Below the pieces are notes generated by a model, which had not been told where the DNA came from, ran no database searches, and worked only from the letters and a program-made list of their open reading frames with translations. Positions 61,859 to 64,000 of a DNA stretch of 64,000 nucleotides are shown piece after piece. Numbering within the stretch: the first letter of the stretch is position 1; the number at the start of each line of letters is the position of its first letter. This DNA is from Burkholderia ambifaria AMMD (GTDB taxonomy: Bacteria; Pseudomonadota; Gammaproteobacteria; Burkholderiales; Burkholderiaceae), in NCBI RefSeq assembly GCF_000203915.1, contig NC_008391.1, forward strand, positions 1,240,001 through 1,304,000, read 5' to 3'. Position numbers and translations under genes: made by a program.

Positions 61859-64000
61859 ATGACAGCGACCGCTACTCTCCGCTGGCTCGGGGTGCGCCAG
61901 ATCGGCGCAACGCTCGTTGCGCTCTGGTGCAGCACCGTTGCCGCGCAGGCCTTGCCGGCCGCCGACACCGCCACCCGCACCGCGCCGGTGGCCACTGCCG
62001 CCGCACCGGCCGCCCCCGCCGCGCCGACCTGCAACGCCGACGGCGGCCCGGCGGGCCGGCCGCCGGTCGGCCTCGTGCTGTCCGGCGGCGGCGCGCGCGG
62101 CTACGCGCACCTCGGCGTGCTGAAGGTGCTCGAGGAGAACCGCATCCCGATCGACTGCATCGCCGGCACCAGCATGGGCGCCGTGGTCGGCGGCCTGTAT
62201 GCGAGCGGCATGGCCGCCGACGAGATGCAACAGCGGCTGTCCGAGGTGAACCTGGCCGACATCGCCTTCGACGTGACCGACCGCGCGGACCTGCCGCAAA
62301 CCAGCCGCGAGGACGAGCGCCTGTACATCAACAGCCTGACGCTCGGCTTCGGCAAGAAAGGCGTGAAGGCGCCGGTCGGCCTCGTCCAGGGCAACCGGCT
62401 GCAGGCGCTGCTCGCGAACTGGACGGCCGCCGTGCCGACCAACCAGCCGTTCGACCAGCTCCCGATCCCGTATCGCGCGGTCGCGACCGACCTGCAGACG
62501 GGCCAGATGGTCGTGCTCGACCACGGGTCGCTGCCGCTCGCGATCCGCGCGAGCATGGCGATGCCCGGCCTGTTCGCGCCGGCCGAGATCAACGGCCGCG
62601 CGCTCGTCGACGGCGGGCTCGTCAGCAACCTGCCGGTCGACACCGCGCGGCGCATGGGCGCGAAGGTCGTGATCGCCGTCGACATCGGCTCGCCGCTGCG
62701 CCCGCTCGACGCGCTCGCGTCGCCGGCCGACGTGATGCAGCAGATGGTCGGCATCCTGATCCGCCAGAACGTGACGTCGCAGCGCCAGCAGCTCGCCGCA
62801 CAGGACGTGCTGCTCACGCCCGACCTCGGCGCGCTCGCGTTCACCGATTTCCAGAACGCGAAGCAGGCGATCGCCGCCGGCGCGGCCGCCGCGACCGCGG
62901 CGCTGCCGCGGCTCAAGCGCTTCGCGCTCACGCCGGAACAGTACGCGGCCTACCGGTCCGCCCATGCGCAGCCGCTGCCGCCGCCGATCCGCATCACGCG
63001 CATCGAGATCAAGACGAGCGGCGGCATCCCCAAGCGGGTCGTCAGCGACGCGCTGCACGTCAAACCGGGCGACACCTACGATCCGGCGACCGTCAGCCAG
63101 GACCTGCTCGGGCTGACGACCGGCGGCAATTTCGAGAGCGTGACGCAGCAGATCGTGAGCCACGGCGACGAGAACGTGCTCGTGGTCGATGCGCGCGAGA
63201 AATACTGGGGGCCGAATTTCCTGCTGTTCGGCGTCGGGATGTCGAGCAGTTCGACCGACGAAGGCGGCTTCCGCCTGCACGTCGGCTACCGGCGGCCGTG
63301 GCTCACCGAATCGGGGCTCGAATTCCGCGCGGATACGACGATCGGCAGCGACCTGCTGTCGGGGCGCGTCGAATTGCGCCAGCCATTGCCGGCCGCGTAC
63401 GGTTTCTATATTTCGCCCTATGCGGAATATCAGCGTCGCTACGTGAACCTGTACGACGACAGCGGCGAGGTCAAACTGAACCAGTATCTGATGCAGACGG
63501 CACGCACCGGGATCGACTTCGGGCTGCCGATCGGCCGGCTCGGCGACCTCCGGATGGGCATCGGCTACGCGACCGGGCACGGCTCGCCGAACTACAACCT
63601 GCCGTTCTCGCAGGATGACGGCAGCTCGAGCCTGATCTGGCCGAGCTTCACGTCGCAGGCGCTGACCGCGCGCGCGCGGCTCGTCATCGATCAGCTCGAC
63701 GATCCGATGTTCCCGCGCCGCGGCTACTACAGCGAATTCCGCGTCGAACGCTCGCTGTGGTCGCACAACAGCCAGTCCGCGGCGAACCTCGCCGATACGT
63801 CGAACACGCCTTACACCGAGATCTACGGCAAGGCGATGATCGCGCAGCAGTTCGGCCGGCACAGTGTCAGCGCCACGATCGAGGGCGGCAAGAGCATCGG
63901 CGGGACCAACCTGATCAACGCGTTCAACTTCACGCTCGGCGGCTTCCAGCATCTGGCCGCGTATGCGGCCGACCAGTTGACCGGCAACGAACTCGCGTAC
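61859..64000 (+). CDS. Patatin-like phospholipase with surface-antigen barrel, cut by window end
   Basis: 714 codons are inside the window; the 3' end is missing. A signal peptide ending near AQALPA is followed by an Ala/Pro linker. The patatin domain has the oxyanion hole GGGARG (76-81), nucleophile Ser105 in GTSMG and Asp251 in DGGLVSN. After about residue 380 come a POTRA-like segment (IRITRIEIKTSGGIPKRVVS) and an outer-membrane barrel (FPRRGYYSEFRVERSLW). This layout is that of PlpD-type, type Vd autotransporter phospholipases. Confidence 0.9.
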   Translation, partial: MTATATLRWLGVRQIGATLVALWCSTVAAQALPAADTATRTAPVATAAAPAAPAAPTCNADGGPAGRPPVGLVLSGGGARGYAHLGVLKVLEENRIPIDCIAGTSMGAVVGGLYASGMAADEMQQRLSEVNLADIAFDVTDRADLPQTSREDERLYINSLTLGFGKKGVKAPVGLVQGNRLQALLANWTAAVPTNQPFDQLPIPYRAVATDLQTGQMVVLDHGSLPLAIRASMAMPGLFAPAEINGRALVDGGLVSNLPVDTARRMGAKVVIAVDIGSPLRPLDALASPADVMQQMVGILIRQNVTSQRQQLAAQDVLLTPDLGALAFTDFQNAKQAIAAGAAAATAALPRLKRFALTPEQYAAYRSAHAQPLPPPIRITRIEIKTSGGIPKRVVSDALHVKPGDTYDPATVSQDLLGLTTGGNFESVTQQIVSHGDENVLVVDAREKYWGPNFLLFGVGMSSSSTDEGGFRLHVGYRRPWLTESGLEFRADTTIGSDLLSGRVELRQPLPAAYGFYISPYAEYQRRYVNLYDDSGEVKLNQYLMQTARTGIDFGLPIGRLGDLRMGIGYATGHGSPNYNLPFSQDDGSSSLIWPSFTSQALTARARLVIDQLDDPMFPRRGYYSEFRVERSLWSHNSQSAANLADTSNTPYTEIYGKAMIAQQFGRHSVSATIEGGKSIGGTNLINAFNFTLGGFQHLAAYAADQLTGNELAY

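Noticed and set aside
61709..63952. 747-codon minus-strand frame at the right end
   Set aside because: Antisense to the patatin gene, whose catalytic motifs are complete on the plus strand.

Overview
The window is high-GC DNA with the gene families, codon use and short AGGAG-type ribosome sites of a Burkholderia. A PenA/PenR-type beta-lactamase pair, QseBC-YgiW, a lysine/ornithine-type decarboxylase with its antiporter and a second mreB all fit a secondary chromosome of a Burkholderia cepacia complex-like strain. No rRNA or tRNA gene, CRISPR array or intact insertion sequence was found. Species and replicon are inferences.

Left part, 1 to about 22.8 kb, looks accessory. Codon choice in 1-15.7 kb leans to GCC/GGC, while the right part leans to GCG/CCG. 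Positions 10281 down to about 1680 carry a tightly packed minus-strand operon. It encodes a flavin reductase with an extra C-terminal domain, an aldehyde dehydrogenase, a luciferase-like monooxygenase, an alpha/beta hydrolase, a NIPSNAP protein, a glycine-betaine-type ABC importer and a carboxymuconolactone decarboxylase family protein. A PucR-type regulator, a DUF1185 protein, a hydroxyacid dehydrogenase and a porin sit beside it, and an Lrp regulator, a second binding protein and a broken succinate-semialdehyde dehydrogenase lie at its end. This set matches the enzyme classes of trigonelline (N-methyl betaine) degradation, so it is read as a betaine or N-methylpyridinium catabolic island. 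A 283-bp transposon-like palindromic element (10403-10685) sits inside it. A separate lower-GC block (15.8-19.5 kb) has a Rieske oxygenase, its reductase and a LysR regulator. The stretch 19.5-22.8 kb holds gene remnants, a TIGR03118 lipoprotein and a cupredoxin.

From 22.8 kb on the window is typical Burkholderia: DUF2945 and DUF488 genes, TauE/SafE, NnrU, TfoX-like, an LDH2-type dehydrogenase, an M20 peptidase, nitronate monooxygenase, antiporter plus decarboxylase, a DUF1460 lipoprotein, GlxA regulator opposite a rhodanese, a superinfection-immunity homologue, a P450, a PEP-mutase-family enzyme, an RpiR regulator, YgiW opposite QseBC, MarR plus a monooxygenase, PenA opposite PenR, a debranching-enzyme-like glucosidase, a 2366-residue repeat autotransporter, YdcF, MreB and a patatin-type surface protein cut by the window end.

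The most unusual signal is in 44.9-49.0 kb. Eight copies of one element occupy only intergenic gaps: two opposed DnaA-box-like 9-mers always 17 bases apart around a conserved core. Also notable are two copies of a 24-bp palindrome between nitronate monooxygenase and the antiporter, an 8-bp tandem repeat that has burst a GNAT acetyltransferase remnant, a frameshifted ParE-type toxin remnant, and a perfect FNR/Anr-type site upstream of the autotransporter.
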